Shown here piece by piece: positions 17,522 to 24,831 of a DNA stretch of 43,177 nt; the stretch's first letter is position 1, and each line of letters opens with the position of its first letter. The translations under genes were made by a program, and so were the position numbers. The stretch comes from Vulcanimicrobiota bacterium (GTDB lineage Bacteria > Vulcanimicrobiota > Vulcanimicrobiia > Vulcanimicrobiales > Vulcanimicrobiaceae). The stretch is taken from the NCBI GenBank assembly GCA_019232905.1, contig JAFANA010000055.1, forward strand, positions 1 through 43,177, written 5' to 3'. Below the pieces are notes generated by a model, which saw only the letters and a program-made list of their open reading frames with translations, searched no databases and was not told the DNA's origin.

Positions 17522-19245
17522 GGTTTTAGTGCTCCTTCACCTAACGTCTGCACATTAACGTTGTTCGCGCTCAAAATCGTTCCATCGGAGCGGCTCAGCT
17601 CAACCACAGCTTTGTCGAAATCGGTCTGAGCCTGAAGTTCGGTCCCTTCCGTTTGCACCAGCGTGATCTGCTGTTGGTTCACGAGGAACGTCGTAGACTC
17701 ACCATTCCTAAACTTCCGGATTTCGCTTGCGTAGACTTGCTGCTGCGCTTCGCGCGCTTGCCGCGCCGCGTACAGGCGGTCCTGCGCGGATTCGTAATCT
17801 TGTAATGCATTTCTAACGTCGAAGGCGATTCGCTGATCGGTGTTCGCGGTAGTGATGTTCGCGATGCGCTGCTGTTCTTTCGCCACGGCGTAGTCGGCTT
17901 TCGCAGTATTGTTTCCGATCGGAGTCGAGATCAGGACGCCTGCCGTGTACGTGGGGAAGCGCCCGATATTTCCGTAGGCCGTACCAGTCTTACCGTCGAG
18001 ATACGGCGGCGGCGTGGCATTACCGAGTGCCCCGCCGAGCGGCGGGAGGGCGGTTCCGGCGAGTCCGTTTCCTTGGTACTGCAGCTGCAGGTCGACTTGT
18101 GGCAGCCTTTGGTTTTTTGCGTACGCGAGGTTGATCGCCGCCTGCTGCCGTTGCGCAGCGGCTTGGGCGAGTTCGGGCCGATGCTGCATTGCGGTCGCAA
18201 GGATCCCTTCGAGTGACGGCTCCGGCGGTGTTTGTTCGAACGACGTCGTCGGCATCAGGTTTGCGCGCCAAATCGGATCACCCGGGTCGTCGAGAATCAG
18301 CGATTTCAATTGGTTTTGCAGTGCCGAGACGTTCTGTAGCGCTGCGAACACATTGTTCTGATAGGTCGAAACCTGCGTCTGCGACTGTACGGCATCGATT
18401 GGCGCCGATTGCCCCTGGCGTGCCGAGCGGACGTTACTATGCTGCTGCGAGATCGCCGAGTGAAGCGCATCTTCCTGAATCGCGACGTTGCGCCACCCCG
18501 CGACAAGATCCCAATACGCGTTTTCGACGGCTGCGAGCGTGGTCGAAACCGTTGACAGCGTTTGCGCCGTCGTTCCGGCCTCACTGATGAACGCAAGTTC
18601 AATCTGGCGGCGCGTTTCGTTGCCCGGCCCAAAATTACGCAGCAGCGGTTGCGTAACGGTCGCGTTGAGGCTTGCCGTGTAATATGGATTGAACGCGTTG
18701 ATGATCGTATTATTTTGGATCGAAGTCTGCGTAAGGTTGATATTGTATTGGGTTCCCGAGGCGAGCTGTCCACTGACTCCAGCCGCAACTGCCAAATTGT
18801 TCCCGACGATCGGACCGAAATTCGGTCCCGAGAAAAACGCGTTTTCCGGCGCGTTATTTGAGTGGTTGATCGACGGATTGACGAAGAACTTGACGTCGTA
18901 GGCGCCCTTCGCCGCCTGAATCTGATAGCCGCCGATGCGCGTGTTCGACGCGGAGATCGCGAGGTCGGGATTACGCGAGAGCGCCATTCCGATTGCATCG
19001 TTGAGCGCAATACCGACGAACGGCTGCTGCGTCACGCCGACCACGCTTGCACTTGCGGGTCGTTCGTTGGACGCCCGGTAACCGGGTGCTACCGTCGGTA
19101 CGACCGGAATGATGGGCGAAGGTGCAGGCGTCGGGACAGACGCCGCCGGCGGCAACGGCGAAGGCGTTTGCTGCGCCGGTGCGACGAGCGGTGCAGCCGC
19201 AATCGCAACAGACAAGGAAAGAATGCTAAGACTCCGTGTTTTCAC
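17518..19245 (-). CDS. TolC-family outer-membrane efflux protein
   Basis: A 575-residue exported protein. A Sec signal (residues 1 to about 24, cleavage near APAQQ) and a Pro-rich linker of about 35 residues precede two repeats of the outer-membrane-efflux-protein type. The first runs from GIALNDAIGMALSRNPDLAI through the long coiled-coil region with YWDLVAGWRNVAIQEDALHS. The second begins near LEGILATAMQHRPELAQAAA and ends in RIAFDVRNALQDYESAQDRL and VVELSRSDGTIL. It should form a trimeric channel docked on the HlyD-type protein encoded 109 bases upstream. The 41-residue peptide gene is coupled downstream. Substrate specificity cannot be read from the sequence. Confidence 0.92.
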   Translation of the reverse strand: MKTRSLSILSLSVAIAAAPLVAPAQQTPSPLPPAASVPTPAPSPIIPVVPTVAPGYRASNERPASASVVGVTQQPFVGIALNDAIGMALSRNPDLAISASNTRIGGYQIQAAKGAYDVKFFVNPSINHSNNAPENAFFSGPNFGPIVGNNLAVAAGVSGQLASGTQYNINLTQTSIQNNTIINAFNPYYTASLNATVTQPLLRNFGPGNETRRQIELAFISEAGTTAQTLSTVSTTLAAVENAYWDLVAGWRNVAIQEDALHSAISQQHSNVRSARQGQSAPIDAVQSQTQVSTYQNNVFAALQNVSALQNQLKSLILDDPGDPIWRANLMPTTSFEQTPPEPSLEGILATAMQHRPELAQAAAQRQQAAINLAYAKNQRLPQVDLQLQYQGNGLAGTALPPLGGALGNATPPPYLDGKTGTAYGNIGRFPTYTAGVLISTPIGNNTAKADYAVAKEQQRIANITTANTDQRIAFDVRNALQDYESAQDRLYAARQAREAQQQVYASEIRKFRNGESTTFLVNQQQITLVQTEGTELQAQTDFDKAVVELSRSDGTILSANNVNVQTLGEGALKP

Positions 19246-19354
19246 GACGACTCCTATTTACTCGGCCGCGATGCTCACGACGGCCCCGCGTAGGCCGGAT
19301 TCGACCACGCTCTGCGGCTGTGTCACTTCAGTTGCTTCCTAGCGCGCCGGGTTC

Positions 19355-20629
19355 TTATCGAACCTTCACGTAGGTTTCGACGCTCATACCGGGACGCAGC
19401 GGTTGATCGGGATTCGTGTCGTCAACCCAGATACGAACCGGAATGCGCTGCGTCACTTTGACGAAGTTACCCGTTGCGTTTTGCGCCGGAACGAGCGCGT
19501 ACGTGTTCTGCGATGCCGGGTTGATCGACTCGACGTGACCGTGGAAGGTCGCGTTGTACGCGTCGACGTGAATATCCGCCGGCTGACCCACACGCATGTC
19601 TTTCATCTGCGTTTCTTTGTAGTTCGCCGTGATGTAGATCTGGTGCGGACCATCGGGGACGAGCGTCAGAATCGTCATACCGGCTGAGACCGTCTGACCG
19701 ACTTCCGCGCTCTTCTGCCCGACATAGCCGTTAATCGCAGAATAAATGTGGGTGTAACCGAGGTTCTGCTTCGCGATGCTGAGTTGCGCTTTTGCCGCTG
19801 CGACCTGGCTCGGATCGGACGCTTGCGCGAGTTTACCCTGCGCCGACGTCACGCCGCCTTGCGCCGCGGATACGGAGGCTTGCGCCGCTCCAACCTTGCT
19901 CTGCGCTGCGGCGACGTTCGCCTGCGCGCTCGCGACCTGGTCTTGCGTGCTGCGCAGTTGCGCGGCGGCATTCGCAAGCGTAGCAGTCGCCGAGTCAAGT
20001 TGCGCCTTCGCGACATCGCCCGTGCTAACCAGCGACGCCTTACGCTTGTAGTCCGCGAGCGCGGTGTCGTAGGCGGCTTGCGCCGACGGGACTTGTGCCT
20101 GCGCTACTTTCAGCGAGGCTTCCGCTTGCGCGACGCCGGCTTGCGCGACCGGAACTTGCGCCGCGGCATTCGTCACATCGGCTTGCGCCTGGGTTACGCC
20201 GCCGGTGCCTTGCGTCGTCGTCGTCTCCTGGTTAGCGAGAGCCAAGTTCAACTGTGCTTCTGCGTTACGCACTTGCTGTTGTTCGACCGCATCGTCGAGC
20301 ACGACGAGCAGTTGCCCCTTCTTCACCGGGTCGTTCGTATCGACGAGAATCTGATCGATTCGCTCGTTGATCTTGCTCGTTGCTGCAACGACGTCGGCGT
20401 CGACCCGCGCGTCGTCCGTGCCCTCGTGCACGCGTGCATACGCGAACCACTTAATGCCCCAAACGATCAGAAGGATCGCGACGATGGCGCCGATGACGCC
20501 GAATACATAGCGTTTGCGCAGACCCTTCCGTTCTTCTGCGTCTTCCTCGACGACGGGTTCACTAATCCGGCCGTTCGGCGGCGTCGCCGACGGGGCGGTT
20601 TTCTGTTGCTCTACCTCGCGGGTATTCAT
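19355..20629 (-). CDS. HlyD/EmrA-type membrane fusion protein
   Basis: A 424-residue periplasmic adaptor with one N-terminal membrane anchor (about residues 41-64, FGVIGAIVAILLIVWGIKWF). The EmrA-type lipoyl half-motif VHEGTDDARVDADVVAATS follows. Residues about 120-270 form a very long Ala/Gln-rich coiled-coil hairpin with AQA..AAQ repeats, then NLGYTHIYSAINGYVG and a beta-barrel domain ending in IPVRIWVDDT and RPGMSVETYVKV. It would bridge an inner-membrane transporter to the TolC-like channel, but no inner-membrane transporter is encoded in this operon. Its ATG overlaps the tetR stop by one base (TAATG). Confidence 0.93.
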   Translation of the reverse strand: MNTREVEQQKTAPSATPPNGRISEPVVEEDAEERKGLRKRYVFGVIGAIVAILLIVWGIKWFAYARVHEGTDDARVDADVVAATSKINERIDQILVDTNDPVKKGQLLVVLDDAVEQQQVRNAEAQLNLALANQETTTTQGTGGVTQAQADVTNAAAQVPVAQAGVAQAEASLKVAQAQVPSAQAAYDTALADYKRKASLVSTGDVAKAQLDSATATLANAAAQLRSTQDQVASAQANVAAAQSKVGAAQASVSAAQGGVTSAQGKLAQASDPSQVAAAKAQLSIAKQNLGYTHIYSAINGYVGQKSAEVGQTVSAGMTILTLVPDGPHQIYITANYKETQMKDMRVGQPADIHVDAYNATFHGHVESINPASQNTYALVPAQNATGNFVKVTQRIPVRIWVDDTNPDQPLRPGMSVETYVKVR

Positions 20630-21246
20630 TACTTGCTCCTTACGCCGTTGAGAAAGACGTTCACGAAGAGTCGGATTGCGTAGTCGGTATCGTTGTAAAT
20701 AGGGGCTTCAGGGAATTTTTCCCGCGCAATAGTACGCGACAAGATCATGCCCATGAAGACCGCCGCAAGATCGTCGGGGTTCCCGTCGATCTCGCCGGCC
20801 TCGATTCTGGCCGCAAAATAATCGATGATGACCTTGCGTACGGCCGTCTGCGGCCGCCACGCTTCTTTGGCGAAAATGCTATTCTCGTAGTCGATCTCGA
20901 CGAGCGACCAGCGGACCATATCGATCATCGATTCGAGATGCTCGGTCATCGCAACGCCGATGGCGTAGAGGTCGTCCGCAATCGGGCCGTGCAGTTGCGA
21001 GACGACGTCGCGCAGCTTGGCGTCCGGGCACGATGCTTTGGCCACCGCAATAATAAGCGACTCTTTGTTTCCAAAGTGACGGAAAAGCGTAGCCTCATTG
21101 ACGCCCGCCTGGTCGGCGATTTCTCGCGTCGTCGCGCCGCGTTTGCCCTTGCGCGCAATCACCTCGCGCGCTGCCGAAACGATGCGGTCGCGGGTCTGGT
21201 CGGCTTGGGTCTTTACGGCTTCGCTTTGGCGTTCTGCTTCAATCAT
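20629..21246 (-). CDS. TetR-family transcriptional repressor
   Basis: A 205-residue regulator. Residues about 15-65 are the canonical HTH: RDRIVSAAREVIARKGKRGA, TTREIADQAGVNEATLFRHF and GNKESLI. The C-terminal ligand-binding region (AcrR-like) contains HLESMIDMVRWSLVEIDYE and ends with AIRLFVNVFLNGV. It is inside the operon it probably controls: LolA-like upstream (ATGA overlap at 21243-21246), HlyD downstream (TAATG overlap). The likely operators are the two 16-base palindromes before the operon's first gene at 22222-22284. The ligand is presumably a substrate of the pump. Confidence 0.93.
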   Translation of the reverse strand: MIEAERQSEAVKTQADQTRDRIVSAAREVIARKGKRGATTREIADQAGVNEATLFRHFGNKESLIIAVAKASCPDAKLRDVVSQLHGPIADDLYAIGVAMTEHLESMIDMVRWSLVEIDYENSIFAKEAWRPQTAVRKVIIDYFAARIEAGEIDGNPDDLAAVFMGMILSRTIAREKFPEAPIYNDTDYAIRLFVNVFLNGVRSK

Positions 21247-21926
21247 TTCTTGAACACCGAATCATCGAGCGCAACATTGGTTTGATATGTTTCGAATTGC
21301 GAGTCGCCGACTGCATGGACGTGAGGAATACTAATTTCCACGTGCTGCGCTCCGACGAGGCTGTAGGTACCCTGGTCGCGGTACGACTGGCGCATCACGA
21401 TCTTGCCGCCATTTCGGTAGTCCCACTGCATCTGCAGCAATTCGAAGGAACCGGGATCAACGTAAGCAATCGCATCGGCCGTTTGATCGCTGTAAATTTT
21501 TTTCGTCATATACAGCTCGATCATCTGATTCGGGTAAGTGTCAATCTTGACGAGGCCCTTGTCGTCGACATTCCAATCATCTTCCCACGCGGTCGGATCG
21601 CCAACATCATTGAACAGCTTTTCGAAGCCCTTCGCGTAGGACGGCACCCGATCGAACACGACTTCGTTATGGTTAGGACGTTTGAAGTACGACGTGCCGT
21701 CGAGTTTCGGGGCGAGAAATGGAAAATTGAGCATGTGCAAATTTACGTGCACGCGGGCGGTGTACGAGCTTAGCGACGGATTACGGTCGACCATACGTTC
21801 GATGACCGCATGCGCCGTAGCGGGCAGCGGCAGAACGCTCGGGGACGCGGAGGGCCCTTGCGCTCCGGCGGGAGCTAGAACGCCTAAAAGCATTGAGCCC
21901 GCAAGCGCAAGTCCGAGCCGAATCAC
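21243..21926 (-). CDS. secreted LolA/lipoprotein-sorting-like protein
   Basis: A 227-residue exported protein with a Sec signal (MIRLGLALAGSMLLGVLAPA, cleavage near GAQG). The mature part begins with a helix AHAVIERMVDRNPSLSSYTA and VHVNLHM, followed by beta strands TSYFKRPNHNEVVFDRVP and DGSFELLQMQWDY-like segments. This is the single curved sheet plus helix pattern of LolA/LolB-like outer-membrane lipoprotein-sorting folds. It lacks an N-terminal lipobox. In a pump operon it could bind a hydrophobic ligand in the periplasm; this is inference. It is coupled by ATGA overlap to the STAS gene upstream and to tetR downstream. Confidence 0.65.
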   Translation of the reverse strand: MIRLGLALAGSMLLGVLAPAGAQGPSASPSVLPLPATAHAVIERMVDRNPSLSSYTARVHVNLHMLNFPFLAPKLDGTSYFKRPNHNEVVFDRVPSYAKGFEKLFNDVGDPTAWEDDWNVDDKGLVKIDTYPNQMIELYMTKKIYSDQTADAIAYVDPGSFELLQMQWDYRNGGKIVMRQSYRDQGTYSLVGAQHVEISIPHVHAVGDSQFETYQTNVALDDSVFKK

Positions 21927-22210
21927 GCAGCCTTCACCATAGGAAAGAGCCGGTCGAGAGCGAGCGTGTTTAGGGTGCGCAACAACTCGGGTCGCGTCAC
22001 GTGAAGGGCGACTTCTCCGCCGAGGTCGCGCGAGCGGCGCAACAGCGTAATTAGCCCGCGAACAGCGTCGGAATCCAGGCGCGGGAGCTCATCTAGGTCG
22101 AGTACGACGCGCCGCGCGCCCGTTTCGAAGGCGGTGACGATTGCCGCCTGCAAGGCATCGAAAGCGGCGGGACGGTACTCAAAAACGATCGATTGCATCA
22201 GAACACTCAT
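21923..22210 (-). CDS. STAS-domain protein (anti-sigma-factor-antagonist-like)
   Basis: A 95-residue cytoplasmic protein that is essentially one STAS domain: the strand IVFEYRPAAFDALQAAIVTA, then the diagnostic VVLDLDELPRLDSDAVRGLI and RDLGGEVALHVTRPELL. Ser47 lies where SpoIIAA-like proteins carry the phosphorylated Ser after Asp, so phosphorylation control is possible. No kinase or sigma factor is nearby. The start chosen is ATG 22210, just after the operator; an upstream in-frame start would run through the palindromes. A second ATG (MQSIVFEYRP) lies four codons in. It is the first gene of the TetR/efflux operon, an unusual place for this fold. Confidence 0.8.
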   Translation of the reverse strand: MSVLMQSIVFEYRPAAFDALQAAIVTAFETGARRVVLDLDELPRLDSDAVRGLITLLRRSRDLGGEVALHVTRPELLRTLNTLALDRLFPMVKAA

Positions 22211-22221
22211 TGATTTGAAGC

Positions 22222-22237
22222 GCAAGTGTGTACTTGC
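22222..22237. promoter_or_regulatory. TetR-type operator, copy 1
   Basis: GCAAGTGTGTACTTGC: 6-bp arms GCAAGT/ACTTGC with a 4-base centre, extended by A on one side to TTGCA. It lies 12 bases before the STAS ATG, at the predicted leftward transcription start, where bound repressor would block initiation. Confidence 0.7.
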
Positions 22238-22243
22238 ATGCAG

Positions 22244-22272
22244 AGCGTACCACACCTTAACAACGCGTGCAA
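22244..22272 (-). promoter_or_regulatory. predicted leftward promoter of the STAS-TetR-efflux operon
   Basis: Read on the minus strand: -35 TTGCAC (22272-22267), a 17-base spacer, and -10 TACGCT (22249-22244). The -35 lies in operator copy 2, and the predicted start (about 22237) falls in copy 1. A mirror-image rightward promoter is weaker (TTGCAT at 22234, then TTAACA at 22257). Confidence 0.5.
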
Positions 22273-22284
22273 GTACACACTTGC
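22269..22284. promoter_or_regulatory. TetR-type operator, copy 2
   Basis: GCAAGTACACACTTGC is the exact reverse complement of copy 1, centred 47 bp from it, with TGCA extensions. It overlaps the leftward -35 and lies 33 bases before the start of the rightward beta-lactamase-fold gene, so both divergent units may be repressed together. Confidence 0.7.
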
Positions 22285-22317
22285 AGTGAATTTTTCCGTT
22301 GCAGGAGGACAGCCAGC

Positions 22318-23109
22318 TTGGATGCACCCCTAGACGCCGATCAGCTTGCTCGCCTCGCTATGGAGCACGAGCTTAAACCGTGCGCCGTTACCGTGAAGGC
22401 CCTCGACTCGGTCTGGGGAGCCGCCTACCAGGCCGACAGCCCGCTCTATCCGGCCAGCATGATCAAGACGCCGCTCGCGGCAGCGGCACTGGCGCTCGCG
22501 GCCGACCGGCGAATCAACGTCGCGGATCGCGTCGAGATCTCACGCTCGAACATGACGTACAACGACGCTCCCTCGCCGCTCGTCCCGGGCTACTGGGCGC
22601 GCGTCGACGAGCTCTGCGAACTCGCCATCTCACGCTCGGACAACGTCGCCACGAACGTGCTCTTCGACGTCGTGGGACGCGAACGCGCGACAAGTCTCGT
22701 CGCGGAGCGATTCGGATTAACGCAAACGGCGTTTTATCGCAAACTCTCCGGCAGCGAACCGTTGATCGACGATCCCGGTTGGGACGGTGTGCATCACAAC
22801 ACGCATCCGGCCGCCGATGCCGCAAAACTCTTCGAAGCAATCGCAGTCGATCGCGTTCCGCACGGCGACGTGTTGCGCGGCGCGCTCGCGCGTCAGTATT
22901 GGAACGACAAGCTCTCCAAAGGTTTACGCGAAGGCGACCGTTTCGCACACAAGACCGGCGACACGAGCGACGTCACACACGACGGCGGCATTCTCACGAC
23001 GGCACAAGGCCGAACGTATATCGTCGTCGTGTACACCGGACTCTCGAGCACAGACGAACACAACGCGCGCTTCGCCCCATTCATGCGCGCCTTGCGCGAG
23101 TCGCTGTAG
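22318..23109 (+). CDS. beta-lactamase-fold serine hydrolase (class A-like), no signal peptide
   Basis: About 263 residues. Class A/penicillin-recognising motifs are present: SxxK (Ser47-Met-Ile-Lys50 in YPASMIKTPLA), SDN (107-109 in ISRSDNVATN) and KTG in FAHKTGDTSDV. The omega-loop ExxLN of true class A beta-lactamases is absent; the region reads GVHHNTHPAADAAKLF, so deacylation and penicillin resistance are doubtful. The TTG start is fixed by a strong AGGAGG nine bases upstream. An upstream in-frame start would run through the operator. No signal peptide is present with this start, unusual for the fold and suggesting a cytoplasmic hydrolase. It is divergent from the TetR operon and likely shares its operators. 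Confidence 0.8.
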   Translation: MDAPLDADQLARLAMEHELKPCAVTVKALDSVWGAAYQADSPLYPASMIKTPLAAAALALAADRRINVADRVEISRSNMTYNDAPSPLVPGYWARVDELCELAISRSDNVATNVLFDVVGRERATSLVAERFGLTQTAFYRKLSGSEPLIDDPGWDGVHHNTHPAADAAKLFEAIAVDRVPHGDVLRGALARQYWNDKLSKGLREGDRFAHKTGDTSDVTHDGGILTTAQGRTYIVVVYTGLSSTDEHNARFAPFMRALRESL

Positions 23110-23111
23110 CT

Positions 23112-23543
23112 TTACTGCTGGGTGTCTGAGTCGCTGCTTGAGGATGCGTGATGGTGTTTGCCGCCGCCGGCTTTGTGGTAGCCTTCTTTGGCGGCTTGCG
23201 ACGGACACATGTATTCGCCGTGTTTCGTGCGGCCGTAGTACGGGTCGCTCGATACATGATATGTGTGGGTCTTCGTGTTCACCCATACGGGCTGCACGGC
23301 GCCGCACGTCATTCCCGGCGGCACGGTTGCCAACGTCCCCGGCGCCATCGCTTCGCCTGAGGCGTTCATTCCGCCCATTGGAGCGTTCGCGGCGGTGCTC
23401 GGCGATGGATTTGCGGCTTCATTTGTCATGATGCCGTTGCTCGATGCGGTCGGACTCGCTGCGGACGACGATTGATTGTTGCCGCCGCCGCATGCCGCAA
23501 GCGCGACGAGGGCAGTCAGTGCAAGCAGATTACGGAATGACAC
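23112..23543 (-). CDS. small secreted lipoprotein with His/Ser-rich tail
   Basis: A 143-residue protein with lipobox LAAC (MSFRNLLALTALVALAAC), then a low-complexity Ser/Ala/Asn/Met linker. The compact region VPPGMTCGAVQPVWVNTKTH ends YHVSSDPYYGRTKHGEYMC and carries two Cys that may form a disulfide. 'NTKTHTYH..GDPYYG.TKHG.YMC' patterns occur in small secreted proteins of unknown role. The C-terminus is GGGKHHHASSSS followed by an acidic end, a possible weak metal-binding tail. It is convergent with the beta-lactamase-fold gene, leaving two bases between the stops. Its ATG lies 14 bases inside the 3' end of the hutF-like gene, so coupling to that operon is possible. Confidence 0.7.
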   Translation of the reverse strand: MSFRNLLALTALVALAACGGGNNQSSSAASPTASSNGIMTNEAANPSPSTAANAPMGGMNASGEAMAPGTLATVPPGMTCGAVQPVWVNTKTHTYHVSSDPYYGRTKHGEYMCPSQAAKEGYHKAGGGKHHHASSSSDSDTQQ

Positions 23544-24831
23544 GTTGCGATATCTCCTTCAACTTCTGCTGTGCCAAGCGTGCGAGTGGTGACGGTTCTC
23601 CGGTATAGACGCGAGCCCCGCCGACGAATGCCGCCTGTACCCAGCTATCTTGCCCACGATAGACGACGCCGTTGACCTCCGGCGTCCACGGATCGATTGC
23701 GGAGGCATCGAGTGCGAGAAAATCGGCTGCATTTCCAGCCGTCAGATCGCCCGCATCGATACGAAGCGCACGAGCACCTTGCGCGGTGCCGAGATCGAAC
23801 GCCGCGCGCGCGCCGAGCGCGCTGCCGTCGGTACGCGCAATTTTCTGCAGCAGTGACGCTGCGCGCATTTCGTCGATGAGCGACGGCTTGACGTCGGCGT
23901 CCGTGCCCAATCCCATCGGCACGCCGAGGGCTTGCAATTGCGAGACGTCGCAAATGCCGTCGCCAAGGTATTGATTGGTCATCGGATTGTGGATCACGCG
24001 CGCGCCTCGCTCGGCGAGCAAACGCTTTTCCTCTTCGGTGATATAGATCGCATGGATCGCGATCGTGCGATCGTCGAGTGCGTCGAGCCGGTCGAGTAGA
24101 TCGATCGGGGTCGCGCCGTGCGCTTCGAGCGTTGCCCGGCCTTCGTACGATGCTTCGGCAGCGTGCACGTGCATCGTGCAGTCATAGACCCGCGCAAAAT
24201 CCGCCGCCGCCCGGATCATTTCGAGCGATGCGGCGTGCAGCGAATGCGGCGCGACGCAGACGTTCGCCCACGGATACGCGTGCATCAGTTCGAGCGTGCG
24301 CGCTTGCGCAACGTCGATCGATTCGCGGAATTGCGGCGGCGCATAGTCCGCGTCCATCCACGCGCGGGCGAAAACGAGCCGAATTCCCGTCTCCTCCGCG
24401 GCGCGAAGCGCGGCCTCGGCATGTGCGTTTCCCTTCCCGTTCAAGTAAAAAAATTCCGCAACCGTCGTAATTCCGGCCGAGAGCATTTCCGAAAAGGCCG
24501 CAATGAAGGTCCAATAAATGTCGTCGGGTGTAAGTTGCGGCACGACCCTGTAGAGGGCATCGCTGCGCCATTTTGCAAACGTCCAATCATCGGCCCAGCC
24601 GCGCAGTAAAATTTGATAGGCGTGGCTGTGGCCGTTGATAAACCCCGGCACGATCAGGCGATCGGCGGGAAATGAACGCGCAGAAAGCCGGGGATTACGC
24701 TCGGCAACGGGTGCATAGTCGCCCGCATCTTCGATGCGGCCGTCGCGGACGACGAAGGCGTAATCGTGACGGGTTTCGCCGCCGACGAGCGCGCGCGCGC
24801 AACGCACGAGTTCGTGCGGTAAGGTTCTCAA
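23530..24831 (-). CDS. hutF: amidohydrolase, probable formimidoylglutamate deiminase (HutF-like)
   Basis: A 433-residue TIM-barrel amidohydrolase of the cytosine-deaminase/HutF branch. Metal ligands are visible in VPGFINGHSHAYQILLRGWA, the His in MHVHAAEASYEG, AIHAIYITEEE and the Asp in GLGTDADVKPSLIDE. WRSDALYRVVPQLTPDD followed by EMLSAGITTVAEFFYL resembles HutF. The start is TTG 24831, overlapping the hutI stop (TTGA); an upstream in-frame start lies inside hutI. Sitting directly after hutU-hutI, it would deaminate N-formimidoyl-glutamate to N-formyl-glutamate. Related SAH/ammelide-type deaminases are the alternative. No N-formylglutamate deformylase is in the window. Confidence 0.75.
   Translation of the reverse strand: MRTLPHELVRCARALVGGETRHDYAFVVRDGRIEDAGDYAPVAERNPRLSARSFPADRLIVPGFINGHSHAYQILLRGWADDWTFAKWRSDALYRVVPQLTPDDIYWTFIAAFSEMLSAGITTVAEFFYLNGKGNAHAEAALRAAEETGIRLVFARAWMDADYAPPQFRESIDVAQARTLELMHAYPWANVCVAPHSLHAASLEMIRAAADFARVYDCTMHVHAAEASYEGRATLEAHGATPIDLLDRLDALDDRTIAIHAIYITEEEKRLLAERGARVIHNPMTNQYLGDGICDVSQLQALGVPMGLGTDADVKPSLIDEMRAASLLQKIARTDGSALGARAAFDLGTAQGARALRIDAGDLTAGNAADFLALDASAIDPWTPEVNGVVYRGQDSWVQAAFVGGARVYTGEPSPLARLAQQKLKEISQRVIP

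Noticed and set aside
19760..20230. Short GCTTGCGCC-like near-repeats resembling a tandem repeat array
   Set aside because: They encode the AQA heptad-like coiled coil of the membrane fusion protein, so they are coding periodicity and not a CRISPR or satellite.
19748..20683. A plus-strand open frame of 311 codons with Leu/Arg repeats
   Set aside because: It is the antisense image of the Ala/Gln coiled-coil repeats of the HlyD-type gene; the apparent repeat is a by-product of that coding sequence.
22318..23109. Reading the beta-lactamase-fold gene as an antibiotic-resistance determinant
   Set aside because: There is no signal peptide and no omega-loop glutamate, and it sits beside a metabolic/efflux regulator; resistance cannot be claimed from the motifs present.
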